Position numbers and translations under genes: made by a program. Shown in pieces: positions 9,441-18,733 of a stretch of 64,000 nucleotides of DNA. The stretch is from contig NZ_RDQG01000025.1 in assembly GCF_003697815.1 (NCBI RefSeq), positions 1 through 64,000 of the forward strand, in the 5' to 3' direction. Below the pieces are notes generated by a model. It made no database searches, was not told the DNA's origin, and saw only the letters and a program-made list of their open reading frames with translations. The first letter of the stretch is position 1. Every line of letters begins with the position of its first letter. Source of the DNA: Halalkalicoccus subterraneus (GTDB lineage: Archaea; Halobacteriota; Halobacteria; Halobacteriales; Halalkalicoccaceae).

Positions 9441-10463
9441 GTGTTCAGGAACTACCTCCGGGACGGCGATGGCGGACTGATCGACGACGAACAGCGTCGG
9501 GCCGGGAGGGAGATCCAACGCCGGACCGGACCGACGTTCCACGTGGCGACGCGGCTGTTGCCGCCCCGATATCGCGAGGCGACCTACGTACTCTACGGCT
9601 TCTTCCGGATCGCCGACGACGTCGTCGATACGACCGCGGAAGTGGATCCGAGCGCTCAGCGGGCCGAACTGGATCGGATCCGTACCGCGGTGCTCGGCGA
9701 CCGAGAAGTCGAGGAACCCGTCCTGCGTGCGGTCCGGGCCCTCCGCCGTGAACACGACATCCCTCCCGAGGAGATCGACGTCTTCCTCGACGCGATGGAG
9801 CGCGACGTCTCCGAGACGCGCTACGAGACCTACGAGACCTACGAGGAACTGGAGACGTACCTGCGCGGGTCGGCGGTGGCCGTGGCGTACATGATGCTCG
9901 CGGTACTGGACCCTGCCGATCGCGAGGCGGCGCGACCCCACGCGAAGGCGCTCGGCGAAGCCTTCCAACTGACCAACTTCCTTCGGGACGTCAAAGAGGA
10001 CATCGACGAGTACGGCCGGGTCTACCTCCCCCGTCGGACGCTTCAGGCCCACGGGGTGAGCGAGGACGACCTCGCGTCCGGGCGGTTCTCGTCGGGGTTC
10101 GCCGCCGCGATGCGGACCGAACTCGAGCGGGCCGAACGGCTCTACAGAGAGGGGGTCGCCGGCATCCGATACCTCCCGGAGGACTCTCAGTTCGCCATCC
10201 TGCTGTCGGCCGTCCTCTACGCGGAACACCACCGCCTCATCAGGGCCAACGGCTGGGACGTACTCTCTACGCGGCCGGAACTCGGGAGGATGACGCGGCT
10301 GAAACTGGTGGTTGAGACCTGGTGGCGCTGGCGCCGCGATCCGGATCCCGAGGCGGTGTTTTACGCCGTCAGTGCGGTTTCGGAACCGTCGGAAGCGGCG
10401 ATACCGGAATCGACGACGAACGACGAACGCCGTCCGGACGGAAACCGGCTCCCATCCCGGTAG
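9441..10463 (+). CDS. crtB: Phytoene/squalene synthase family protein
   Basis: 340 residues from GTG 9441. The two aspartate-rich motifs of head-to-head prenyl synthases are present: IADDVVDTTAE (about residues 58-67) and NFLRDVKEDIDEYGRVYLP (about 180-198). The enzyme joins two C20 (phytoene) or C15 (squalene) diphosphates. In haloarchaea the C20 product feeds C50 bacterioruberin carotenoids and retinal, the C15 product squalene and menaquinone-related lipids. No other carotenoid gene is adjacent. The C-terminal ~25 residues are low-complexity, and the frame continues past the stop into a possible relic (see 10464). Confidence 0.9.
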   Translation: MFRNYLRDGDGGLIDDEQRRAGREIQRRTGPTFHVATRLLPPRYREATYVLYGFFRIADDVVDTTAEVDPSAQRAELDRIRTAVLGDREVEEPVLRAVRALRREHDIPPEEIDVFLDAMERDVSETRYETYETYEELETYLRGSAVAVAYMMLAVLDPADREAARPHAKALGEAFQLTNFLRDVKEDIDEYGRVYLPRRTLQAHGVSEDDLASGRFSSGFAAAMRTELERAERLYREGVAGIRYLPEDSQFAILLSAVLYAEHHRLIRANGWDVLSTRPELGRMTRLKLVVETWWRWRRDPDPEAVFYAVSAVSEPSEAAIPESTTNDERRPDGNRLPSR

Positions 10464-10657
10464 AGCGCGGGAGGAACGAAAGCGGGCGCAGGCCGAGATC
10501 GACGCAGCGGGCGTTACACCTCCGGACTGGATGGCGAGAAAACCCGGTTCGTCTGCGAGGACCACCGGGAGGGGAATTCCGGCTGATAACCGTCGACTAC
10601 TTCGAGAGCGTGGTCGAGGTCTACGACGAGTTAGCGGAGGAGGAGCCGAAACCGTAG
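10464..10657 (+). other. Gene-free stretch with a possible decayed small ORF
   Basis: Between the crtB stop and 10657 no intact gene is visible. In the crtB frame the translation continues with a protein-like tail (DGEKTRFVCEDHREGNSG, then TGA near 10580). In another frame a second protein-like tail follows (VDYFESVVEVYDELAEEEP, stop at 10657). Two coding-like fragments in different frames next to each other suggest a small frameshifted gene. Neither has a credible start, so this is weak evidence. Confidence 0.2.
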
Positions 10658-10701
10658 GCGGTAGGTCAAGTGGTGCATCCGCGAGCGAACAACGTGAGCG
10701 A

Positions 10702-10726
10702 GCGGCTTTTTGGAGGAGGTTTTTGC
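10702..10726 (-). repeat. Copy 1 of a 25-nt intergenic repeat core
   Basis: Read on the minus strand, the 25 nt contain CCTCCTCCAAAAAGCCGC preceded by GCAAAAA. This matches 22824-22848 with a single C/T difference. It lies in the gene-free segment 10658-10788 beside a GAGCG-rich run (10681-10701). Its function is unknown. Confidence 0.7.
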
Positions 10727-10788
10727 GGCGAGTGGTGCCCGCAGCACGCCGGAGGCGTGCGAGGAAACCCGAACCGGAAAAAGGTCCG

Positions 10789-11190
10789 TCAGAAGACGCT
10801 GTCGGCGGTCGCCGCACCGACGACGCTGAACACCGCGCCGATGCAGACCGCGCGCACGCCGACGCCCCAGCCGGCGTCGAACGCATCGGGCGCATCGAAG
10901 AGCAGGGCCAAGAGGACGACGGAGCCGAACGCGACCGCCATGAGCGAGACGAACCGAAGTGGGACGCCCGCCACGTCGTCCTCGCTTTCGGGATCGCGAT
11001 CCCGGTCGGCTGTATAGAGCGCGCCGTAGCCGATCAGAGCGACGATCACGACCGTGGCGACCGCCTGCCACCAGCTCATGCTGGCCGCGAGCGTCCACAC
11101 CTCCTCGGTGACGACGAACGGGCCCGCGAGCAGGAAGCCGCCGACGACCTGCTGGGCGACGTCCGAGAGGCGGAACCGTGGGCGGCGCAT
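10789..11190 (-). CDS. DUF2391-type small integral membrane protein
   Basis: 133 residues from ATG 11190; longer starts enter the antiporter gene. Four hydrophobic segments are visible, and the first helix region (GGFLLAGPFVVTEEVWTL) resembles the DUF2391/TIGR02587 membrane family. Its function is unknown. It lies 47 bp downstream of the CPA1 antiporter on the same strand, so the two are probably co-transcribed and may act together at the membrane. Confidence 0.75.
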   Translation of the reverse strand: MRRPRFRLSDVAQQVVGGFLLAGPFVVTEEVWTLAASMSWWQAVATVVIVALIGYGALYTADRDRDPESEDDVAGVPLRFVSLMAVAFGSVVLLALLFDAPDAFDAGWGVGVRAVCIGAVFSVVGAATADSVF

Positions 11191-11237
11191 ACCGTGGGTC
11201 ACCGGTCGAACCTCTCGGTCCTTTCGATCCGATCCGG

Positions 11238-13157
11238 TCAGTCGTGGGGGTGGAACCGGTCGACGGCTTCCCTGACGGCGTCGCGCTGGCCGAGGAACGT
11301 GACGTGATCGCCCTCCTTGACGGTGACGTCGGCGGCGGGGACGAGGGTTTCGCCGTTGCGGCTGATCAGCGCGAGCTGGCACCGGTCGGGGATACTGTCC
11401 TCGAGTTCGGCGATGGTCCGTCCGACGGTCTCCTCGGAGGTAACCACGATCTCCTGAACGTCGCCCGACCGACCCAGTTCGGTCATCCAGTTCGACAGCG
11501 CGGGCCGTTCGATGGCGTTATCGATCGCCCATGCCGTCGCGTCGGTCGAGGAGATCGTCCGCACGCCCAACTCCTCGAGCGGTTCGACGTTGCTCGGGTC
11601 GTTGACCCGGGCGATGACGTCCTCGACGTCGAAGCTCGTGCGTGCGAGTTGCGAGACCAGTAGGTTCGTGTCGTCGTCGCCCGTCGCCGCGACGACGATC
11701 TTCGCGTTTTCGATCCCGGCGCTTCGAAGCACGTCCGTATCGGTGCCATCACCCTCCTTGACGGTGAAACCGGCCGAACGAGAGGACTCGATGATGTCCG
11801 GGTCCTCCTCGATGACGATGACGTCCTCGCCGCGCTCGTCGAGGCGTTCGGCGAGCGATCGACCGACCTTGCCCGAACCGACGATGAGTACGCGCATGGG
11901 AAGGATGTCGAGGCGCTCGGCGATCCATCTTGCGGGTCCGCCCTGGAGGACGACCGTGGTGACGATCACCATGAAGACCGTTCCGGCGAGGATGTTCGAC
12001 TGTTCGATCAGCGCCGGACGTCCCTGCTGGGTCGCGATGTGCTGGAGTTCGAGGGCGAACAGCGTCGCGATCGCGGCGGGGATGATCCCCCGCGGGCCGA
12101 CCGCGCTGACGAACAGTTTCTCCCTGAACGAGAGACCGGTTCGGACCGTCGAGAGGAAGACCAGAAGCGGGCGCAACACGAGCGCCACGATGAGCACGAC
12201 GGCGACGCCGGCGAGCCCCATCGACAGCAGGGTGTCGATCTCGATCAACGCCGCCAGCGCGATGAAGATGAAGGAGAGCACGATCAGTCGGATCGTGCCC
12301 TTGAACTCCTCGATCTCCTCGCGGTAGGGCAACTCGACGTTGCCCAGCACGACCCCGGCGGTCGCGACCGCGGCGACGCCGGCCTCGGTGGCGATCGTGT
12401 TCGCGACGCTGTAGGCGACCAACGCGCCGGCGAAGGTGATCAGGCGGGCGTTCTCGGGGGCGTTGCCCGACGAGAGGTCGACGTGGGTGAGGACGTACCA
12501 CAGGAGTCCCGCGACGACGAGGCCGATCCCGATCCCCACTGCCAGCCGTTGGCTGAAACCGACCAAGAAGTTCCGGGGATCGATCTGCTGGGCGGTGACG
12601 GCCTTGAAGATGACGGCCGCCAGGATCGCCGCGGTCACGTCGTTGACGATCCCCTCGGTCTCGAGTGCGGCCCCGACGGGCCGGCGAACCGGGACGATCT
12701 CGAGGATGGGCGTGATGACGGTCGGCCCCGTCGCGATCAGCAGCGCCCCGACGACGAGCGCGATGCCGAGATCCGCTCCGAGGAGATAGTACACCGCGGC
12801 GGCCGTACCCAGAAACGAGATCAGCGCGCCGACGGTGATCAGGCGTACGGCGGCCACGGGGGACTGGCGCAGTTTGTCGACGTGGAGGTGAAAGGCCCCC
12901 TCGAAGACGATGATCGCGACGCTGAGCCCGACGATCGTCGACAGCGAGCCCCCGAAGGCGTCCTGCGTGACGACCCCGAGCACCTTCGGCCCGAGGACGA
13001 TCCCCGAGATGATGAGAAACAGCACGCTCGGCACCCGATACCGATCGGCGAGCACCTGCGAGAGCACCCCGAGCGCGACGATCGAGGCGACGATCAGCAG
13101 CATGTTCGGCTCGAAACTGAACGGGGGGAGTGGGAGGGAAAACGACGACCCGGTCAT
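11238..13157 (-). CDS. CPA1/NhaP-type cation:proton antiporter with C-terminal RCK (TrkA) domain
   Basis: 639 residues. Residues ~15-400 contain about 12-13 membrane helices with the CPA1 aspartate pair region (ETEGIVNDVTAA). A Rossmann TrkA-N domain starts near residue 410 (VLIVGSGKVGRSLAERL) and a TrkA-C domain fills the last ~85 residues. It would exchange Na+ or K+ for protons, with the RCK part sensing NAD(H) or another ligand. This fits ion homeostasis in a halophile. The DUF2391 gene follows 47 bp downstream. Confidence 0.92.
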   Translation of the reverse strand: MTGSSFSLPLPPFSFEPNMLLIVASIVALGVLSQVLADRYRVPSVLFLIISGIVLGPKVLGVVTQDAFGGSLSTIVGLSVAIIVFEGAFHLHVDKLRQSPVAAVRLITVGALISFLGTAAAVYYLLGADLGIALVVGALLIATGPTVITPILEIVPVRRPVGAALETEGIVNDVTAAILAAVIFKAVTAQQIDPRNFLVGFSQRLAVGIGIGLVVAGLLWYVLTHVDLSSGNAPENARLITFAGALVAYSVANTIATEAGVAAVATAGVVLGNVELPYREEIEEFKGTIRLIVLSFIFIALAALIEIDTLLSMGLAGVAVVLIVALVLRPLLVFLSTVRTGLSFREKLFVSAVGPRGIIPAAIATLFALELQHIATQQGRPALIEQSNILAGTVFMVIVTTVVLQGGPARWIAERLDILPMRVLIVGSGKVGRSLAERLDERGEDVIVIEEDPDIIESSRSAGFTVKEGDGTDTDVLRSAGIENAKIVVAATGDDDTNLLVSQLARTSFDVEDVIARVNDPSNVEPLEELGVRTISSTDATAWAIDNAIERPALSNWMTELGRSGDVQEIVVTSEETVGRTIAELEDSIPDRCQLALISRNGETLVPAADVTVKEGDHVTFLGQRDAVREAVDRFHPHD

Positions 13158-13273
13158 TGGAACTCGATAGCTGCCGCTACCGCTCCGGTACGCTGGCCAA
13201 CGAGGTTCGCGGAGACTGTCATGTGGTGCGGCCTACGGAACCCGTCCCGATAAAGCGCTCCCTTGAGTGCGAT

Positions 13274-15268
13274 CTACTCGGCGTAGATCGCCTCGACGTC
13301 GTCGGCGAAGCGTTCGAGGATGTTCCGGCGTTTCTTCTTCATCGTCGGCGTCAGCATGCCGTTGTCCTCGGTGAACTCCTCGGGGACGAGGCGAAACTGC
13401 TTGATTCGCTCGTGGGACTCGAAGTTCCCGTTCACGCGCTCGACTTCCCGGTCGATCCGTTCGCGCACCCGGTCGTCCCGACAGATCTCGCGCTCGGAAT
13501 CGGGGAGGGAAATCCCTTCTTTCGCGGCCCACTCGCGGAGCCTCTCGACACTCGGAACGACCAGCGCGGAGATGAACTTCCGGCCGTCACCCATCACGAA
13601 ACACTGCTCGACGACCTCGCTGGCGGCGAAGGCGTCCTCTAGCGGTCCGGGCGCGACGTTCTTCCCCGTCGAGAGCACGATGATCTGTTTCGCGCGCTCG
13701 CGAAAGACGATGTAGTCGTCCGGACGGATCTCGACGACGTCGCCGGTGCGGAACCACCGTCCGGAGGGCGAGCCCTCCGACTCCCCGCTCGCGGTACTCG
13801 CGGGGACGTCTTCGGTGAAGGATTCGCCGGTCGCCTCCTCGTTTCGCCAGTAGCCACGGGTGACGTTCGGTCCCCTGACCAAGAGTTCGCCGACTTCACC
13901 GTTGACCTCGCGGCGCTGGGCCTCGCCGACGACCGACTCGTCGACCCGGACCTCCACGTCGGGAAGCGGCGGGCCGATGGTGCCGATCTCGGGGGCTTCG
14001 ATCGGGTTGACGGAGATCACGGGCGAGGTCTCGGTCAGCCCGTAGCCTTCGAGGATGGGCATCCCCATCCCGTGATACAGCGCACAGAGCTCCGTCGAGA
14101 GGCTGCCCCCGCCGCTGATGAGGAACTCTATCTCGCCGCCGAGTGCCTCCTTGACCTGCCCGAAGACCAGCCGGTCGGCGAGCGCCTGTTTCCCCTTGAG
14201 AACGGGTCCCGGCGAGGCGCTCCGGTGGTACTCCTTTCCCACCTCGACGGCCCACTCGAAGATCCGCCGTTTGACGTCGGACTCGCTGGCCTGCGATCGG
14301 ATCGCGTCGTAGATCTTCTCGTAGACCCGCGGGACGCTCGTGGCCGTCGTAGGTCGCACTGCTTGAAAGTCCTCCTGGAGGGTGTCGGGGCTTTCGGCAT
14401 ACGCCACCGCCGCCCCGCTCGCGAACATCAGGAAATGCCCGGCGGTCCGTTCGAGGACGTGTGCCAGCGGCAGGAACGAGACCGTCCGCGTGTCGGTGTC
14501 GATGGCGGGCAGGTCCTTCGCCTCCTTGTCGGGTCGCGGGCCGAAGCGCCTGCGACACTGGTTGACGTTCGCCCGGAGATTTGCGTGGGTGAGTTCGACG
14601 CCCTTCGGCTGGCCCGTCGTCCCCGAGGTGTAGATCAGCGTCGCGAGGTCCTCGGGTTCGGTCGCGTCGATCCAGCCCTCGTAGGCCTCGTGGTCGAACA
14701 CCGCCGCGCCCCGGTCGTGGAGCTCCGCGATCGTCAGGACGTCCTCGCGCCCAGCATAGCCCTCGATGTCGTCCATCACGACGATAAACGAGAGGTCGAG
14801 TTCGTCCTCGACGGCCAGCACCCGTTCGAGGCGCTCCTCGCTTCCGACGACGACGCCCGCCGCGCCGGCGTCGGAGAGGAGATACTCGACCTGGTTGGGC
14901 GAGGAGCCCGCGTAGACGGTCGTGACGACCGCGCCGGCGGCGAGCAGGCCGAAGTCGGCCTGGGCCCATTCCATGCGGGTGTCCGCGAAGATCCCCACGC
15001 GGTCGCCGGCCTCGATACCCAGTTCTCGAAACCCGGCCGCGAGGTTCCTGACGACATCGGCCATCCCGCCGTAGGTCAGCGTCGCGAACTCGCCGTCGGG
15101 GGCCGCGGGGACGACAGCCGGCGCCAGCGACCGGTCGTAGACGCCGCCCTTGTAGCGCTGGGCGACGTGCGCTTCGTTCCGGTCGACGGTCTCCTCGAAC
15201 AGTCGAGCGAGCGTCGACCCGCCGATGACCGCGTCGGTGTACTGCCATTCGGCCTCGCGCCAGTGCAT
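13274..15268 (-). CDS. Long-chain acyl-CoA synthetase, FadD15-like AMP-forming
   Basis: 664 residues. The adenylation motifs are LIYTSGTTGQPKGVELTH, EGYGLTETSPVIS, WFRTGD and IIVLSTGKNVAPGPLED. The C-terminus (NGMLTPTMKKKRRNI) has the form usual in long-chain ligases in place of the PKTSSGK type at 3185. The family activates long-chain fatty acids to acyl-CoA and is often membrane-associated. The gene is flanked by the antiporter downstream and the AEC permease upstream, all on the minus strand, with gaps of 116 and 76 bp. No operon partner is evident. Confidence 0.92.
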   Translation of the reverse strand: MHWREAEWQYTDAVIGGSTLARLFEETVDRNEAHVAQRYKGGVYDRSLAPAVVPAAPDGEFATLTYGGMADVVRNLAAGFRELGIEAGDRVGIFADTRMEWAQADFGLLAAGAVVTTVYAGSSPNQVEYLLSDAGAAGVVVGSEERLERVLAVEDELDLSFIVVMDDIEGYAGREDVLTIAELHDRGAAVFDHEAYEGWIDATEPEDLATLIYTSGTTGQPKGVELTHANLRANVNQCRRRFGPRPDKEAKDLPAIDTDTRTVSFLPLAHVLERTAGHFLMFASGAAVAYAESPDTLQEDFQAVRPTTATSVPRVYEKIYDAIRSQASESDVKRRIFEWAVEVGKEYHRSASPGPVLKGKQALADRLVFGQVKEALGGEIEFLISGGGSLSTELCALYHGMGMPILEGYGLTETSPVISVNPIEAPEIGTIGPPLPDVEVRVDESVVGEAQRREVNGEVGELLVRGPNVTRGYWRNEEATGESFTEDVPASTASGESEGSPSGRWFRTGDVVEIRPDDYIVFRERAKQIIVLSTGKNVAPGPLEDAFAASEVVEQCFVMGDGRKFISALVVPSVERLREWAAKEGISLPDSEREICRDDRVRERIDREVERVNGNFESHERIKQFRLVPEEFTEDNGMLTPTMKKKRRNILERFADDVEAIYAE

Positions 15269-15344
15269 GGCGCGTGGCTACCCGACACAGCACGAAAAGG
15301 ATGCCGCCAACGCGACACATCGATCGTGGAGTTTATTCGCCACG

Positions 15345-16253
15345 TCACCCGACCAGCGCGATGAGGACGAACAGCGTCGCGACCGAGACGAGCGTCGTCC
15401 CAAAGACGTTCAGCGAGGCGAACGCCCGGTCGCCACCGAGTTCGCCAGCGAAGACGTACGTCGAGACTGCCGTCGGCGTCCCGAGCATCACGACGCTTGC
15501 GGTGAACGTCGCGGGATCGACCGACAGCGCCGAGAAGACGATCCACGCCAGAAGCGGCATACAGCCGATCTTCAGCGCGATCACCGACCCCGTCGCGACC
15601 GGATCGAGCGAGGCGGCGTCGACCTGCAGGGACGCCCCGACACACAGCAACGCGAGGGGCAACGCGAGCGAGCCGACGGCGTCGAGGCCGACCGCGACGC
15701 CAGCAGGAACCGCGACCCCCGAGGAGCCGACCGCAAGGCCGGCCAACAGCGAGAGCAGGACGGGGTTTCTCACGAGTTCGGCTACCTCTCGCTTGATGGC
15801 GGCGTCGGCGTCGTTCATCCCGACGAGGATCGCCACCGTCAGGGGCACCTGGACTAGCGAGACCACCCCGAGGACCACGCTCGCGACCGCGGTCACGTCG
15901 GCGCCGAAGGTCGACGCGACCAGCGGCAGGCCCAGATACCCGAGATTCGAGTGATAGGACTGGACGACCGCGACGCTCCGGCGGGCACTCGATGATCGGT
16001 TCCGGTGGACGACCCAGGCGAGCGTCGCCGTCGAGAACAGGACGACCAACAGCCCGCCCAGCAGTCGCGCCGAGAGCAACTCGCCGATCGCTCGGTCGTA
16101 GGTCGAGACGAAGATCAGCGCCGGGAGCGCGCCGTAGTAGGCCGCGGCGTTGAGCCGGGCGGTCCGGGCGTCGTCGAGGACGCCCGCCGAGCGGAGTCCG
16201 GCCCCGACGAGCAGGAGTGCCAACAGCGCCGCCAACCGGAGGAAAAGCGCCAT
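15345..16253 (-). CDS. AEC (auxin efflux carrier) family permease
   Basis: 302 residues with about ten hydrophobic segments split into two halves by a charged central stretch (MNDADAAIKREVAELVRNP). This is the AEC/BASS-like inverted-repeat architecture, and the C-terminal half has the expected MLGTPTAVSTYVFA helix. Members export or import organic acids or amino-acid derivatives; the substrate is unknown here. It starts 27 bp downstream of the metallo-hydrolase stop (16281) on the same strand, so co-transcription with that gene is likely. Confidence 0.85.
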   Translation of the reverse strand: MALFLRLAALLALLLVGAGLRSAGVLDDARTARLNAAAYYGALPALIFVSTYDRAIGELLSARLLGGLLVVLFSTATLAWVVHRNRSSSARRSVAVVQSYHSNLGYLGLPLVASTFGADVTAVASVVLGVVSLVQVPLTVAILVGMNDADAAIKREVAELVRNPVLLSLLAGLAVGSSGVAVPAGVAVGLDAVGSLALPLALLCVGASLQVDAASLDPVATGSVIALKIGCMPLLAWIVFSALSVDPATFTASVVMLGTPTAVSTYVFAGELGGDRAFASLNVFGTTLVSVATLFVLIALVG

Positions 16254-16280
16254 TCGGACCGTCTAACGTACCAATACCTT

Positions 16281-17198
16281 TTACCGTTCCGGCTCCGCCG
16301 ACGCGTCCAGATAGCCCAGCACGCCCCGCGTGTTCAGGCGCTCCTCGGCGCGGGCCTTGCGCTCGCCCCAGACCGCAACCATCTCCGTATTCTCGACGAA
16401 ATAATCGATCACCGCCTCGTCGTCGTCCAGTTCCGCGCGTTTCTCCTCGACCGCCTCGACCCACTCGGTGAGGACCTCCTTGTAGGTGTCGAGCAGTTCG
16501 TCGCTGGCGGGGGCGGGCCCGAAGTGGCCGAACAACAACAGTTCCGGATCGAGCGAGCGGATCGTCTCGACGTCGGCGAGACAGGCTTCGAGATCGAAGT
16601 TCGCCGGCGGGGAGGTCTGGCGCACGGTTTCCAATTGGGGCACCCAAATACCCGCCGCATCGCCGGTCGCGACGACCTCGGCGTCGGGATCGTGATAGAT
16701 CACCTGATGGGGCGCGTGGCCGGGGGCGTGATACACCTCCAGACTCCGGTTCCCGAGGTCGATCGTATCACCCTCCGAGAGCTCGGTGATCCGCTCCTCG
16801 GGGACGGGTTTCGGCTCGTCGTAGTACTTCCATTGGTCCTCGACGGCCGCTTTGGTTCCCGCGATCAGCCGGGTGGGATCGACGAGGTGGGGTGCGCCGA
16901 TCTCGTGAACGTGGACCTCGGCGTTGGGACATTCGGCGGCGAGGTAGCCCGCCCCGCCGGCGTGGTCGAGGTGGACGTGAGTGGGTGCGATGACCGCGAG
17001 GTCCTCGGGAGCGATCCCGATCTCGCCCATCGCTTCGAGAACGAACTCGTAATTCGTTCCGATTCCGGTGTCGATCACCGCGGGCCGGTCGGCGTCGACG
17101 ATGTAGACCGCGCCGTAGCGCTCGGTGTCGTACATGCCGGTGTCGAGGTAGTAGTACTCGGGGGAGCCATCCACGGGGTAGTAGTCACCGATTGCCAT
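16281..17198 (-). CDS. MBL-fold metallo-hydrolase
   Basis: 305 residues from ATG 17198; the longer frame overlaps the serS 5' end and is a shadow. The metallo-beta-lactamase metal site is THVHLDHAGG (about residues 80-89). Further ligands are likely in YHAPGHAPHQ, VATGDAAG and LFGHFGP. The C-terminal ~60 residues are helical and charged. The family covers glyoxalase II-like hydrolases, lactonases and others. It precedes the AEC permease by 27 bp, so the pair may handle one organic acid or ester. It is divergent from serS. Confidence 0.88.
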   Translation of the reverse strand: MAIGDYYPVDGSPEYYYLDTGMYDTERYGAVYIVDADRPAVIDTGIGTNYEFVLEAMGEIGIAPEDLAVIAPTHVHLDHAGGAGYLAAECPNAEVHVHEIGAPHLVDPTRLIAGTKAAVEDQWKYYDEPKPVPEERITELSEGDTIDLGNRSLEVYHAPGHAPHQVIYHDPDAEVVATGDAAGIWVPQLETVRQTSPPANFDLEACLADVETIRSLDPELLLFGHFGPAPASDELLDTYKEVLTEWVEAVEEKRAELDDDEAVIDYFVENTEMVAVWGERKARAEERLNTRGVLGYLDASAEPER

Positions 17199-17292
17199 AC
17201 TCGATTCGGGAGTCGAGGGGTAATAGGGATTGGTCATCCGGCGACGGAGGCCGATACGCTCTTTTCCCCCCGGCGCTGAAGCGGGGACAAGA

Positions 17293-18672
17293 ATGCTCGA
17301 CCGTTCGATTCTCCGCGAGGACCCCGAGACGGTGCGGTGGGCGCTCGACGCCAAGGGCGTCGACGTCGACTTCGACGAGGTCCTCGCGGTCGACGAGGAG
17401 TGGCGCGAACTGAAAGCCGAGGGCGACTCGCTTCGCCACGAGCGAAACGAGGTCAGCAGCGAGATCGGCGAGCTCAAACGGGAGGGGAAGGAGGAGGAGG
17501 CACAGGAAGCGATCGAGCGATCGAGCGAACTGAAAGCCGAACTGCAGGAGATCGAGGAACACGCCGACGAACTCGAAGCGCGCTTCGAGGAGGCGCTTTT
17601 GGAGCTCCCACAGATCCCCCACGAATCGGTGCCCGTCGGCGAGGACGAGGACGACAACGAGGAGCGCTACCGCGAGGGCTTTTCGGACCTGCGCGAACTC
17701 CCCGACGAGGTCGTCCCCCACTACGACATCGGCGAGGAGATGGACCTGCTCGACTTCGAGCGCGGCGCGAAGGTGACCGGCGGGGGCTATCAGTTCGTCA
17801 AGGGCGACGGCGCCCGGCTCGAACACGCGCTGATCCAGTTCATGCTCTCGGTCCACCGCGAGCAGGGCTACACCGACGTCGTCCCGCCGATTCCGGTAAA
17901 CAGCGCCTCGATGCGCGGGACCGGCCAGCTCCCGAAGTTCGCCGAGGACGCCTACCGCGTGGGGGCCCGCCAGGACGACGCATACGACGACGACGACCTC
18001 TGGCTGCTTCCCACGGCCGAGGTCCCGGTGACGAACATGTACCGCGACGAGATCCTGCTCGACGAGGACCTCCCGCTGAAACACCAGGCGTTCACCCCGA
18101 ACTTCCGCCGCGAGGCCGGCGAGCACGGCACCGAGACGCGGGGCTACGTTCGCGTTCACCAGTTCCACAAGGTCGAACTCGTCAACTTCGTCCGACCCGA
18201 GGAGAGCTACGACCGCCTGGAGAGGCTCCTGAACGAGGCCGAGGAGGTCCTGAAGCGTCTGGAACTGCCCTACCGCGTGCTCGACATGTGCACCGGCGAC
18301 ATGGGCTTCACGCAGGCCAAGAAGTACGACGTCGAGGTGTGGGCACCGGGCGACGACATGGAGGGCGGCCCCGAGGAGGGCGGGCGCTGGCTCGAGGTTT
18401 CGTCGGTCTCGAACTTCGAGGAGTTCCAGGCCCGCCGGGCAGGCATTCGGTTCCGGCCCGAGCACCACGAGTCCGCCCAGTACCTCCACACGCTCAACGG
18501 TTCCGGAGTAGCCGTCCCGCGCGTGATGGTCGCCATTCTGGAGTACTACCAGAACGACGACGGCTCTATCACTGTTCCCGAGGCGCTTCGCTCCTACATG
18601 GGCGGTCAGGAGCGCATCGAGGGCCACGACCCGGTCGGCGAGAGCGCGCTGGGAACGGGCGACGGGGAGTGA
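17293..18672 (+). CDS. serS: Serine--tRNA ligase
   Basis: 459 residues from ATG 17293. The N-terminal ~110 residues form the tRNA-binding antiparallel coiled coil, rich in Glu, Lys and Arg. The class II catalytic core follows, with motif 2 in FRREAGEHGTETRGYVR and motif 3 near the C-terminus (GVAVPRVMVAILE). The TAEVPVTNMY stretch is the serine-binding signature. The enzyme charges tRNA-Ser in the cytoplasm. It is of the common bacterial/eukaryal type, not the rare methanogen type, and the length is normal. Confidence 0.97.
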   Translation: MLDRSILREDPETVRWALDAKGVDVDFDEVLAVDEEWRELKAEGDSLRHERNEVSSEIGELKREGKEEEAQEAIERSSELKAELQEIEEHADELEARFEEALLELPQIPHESVPVGEDEDDNEERYREGFSDLRELPDEVVPHYDIGEEMDLLDFERGAKVTGGGYQFVKGDGARLEHALIQFMLSVHREQGYTDVVPPIPVNSASMRGTGQLPKFAEDAYRVGARQDDAYDDDDLWLLPTAEVPVTNMYRDEILLDEDLPLKHQAFTPNFRREAGEHGTETRGYVRVHQFHKVELVNFVRPEESYDRLERLLNEAEEVLKRLELPYRVLDMCTGDMGFTQAKKYDVEVWAPGDDMEGGPEEGGRWLEVSSVSNFEEFQARRAGIRFRPEHHESAQYLHTLNGSGVAVPRVMVAILEYYQNDDGSITVPEALRSYMGGQERIEGHDPVGESALGTGDGE

Positions 18673-18733
18673 ACTACCGGCCAAACCGGTCCCGACGCGG
18701 ACGTATTTGGTCCTCCGGTCGGTGACCCGGCAC

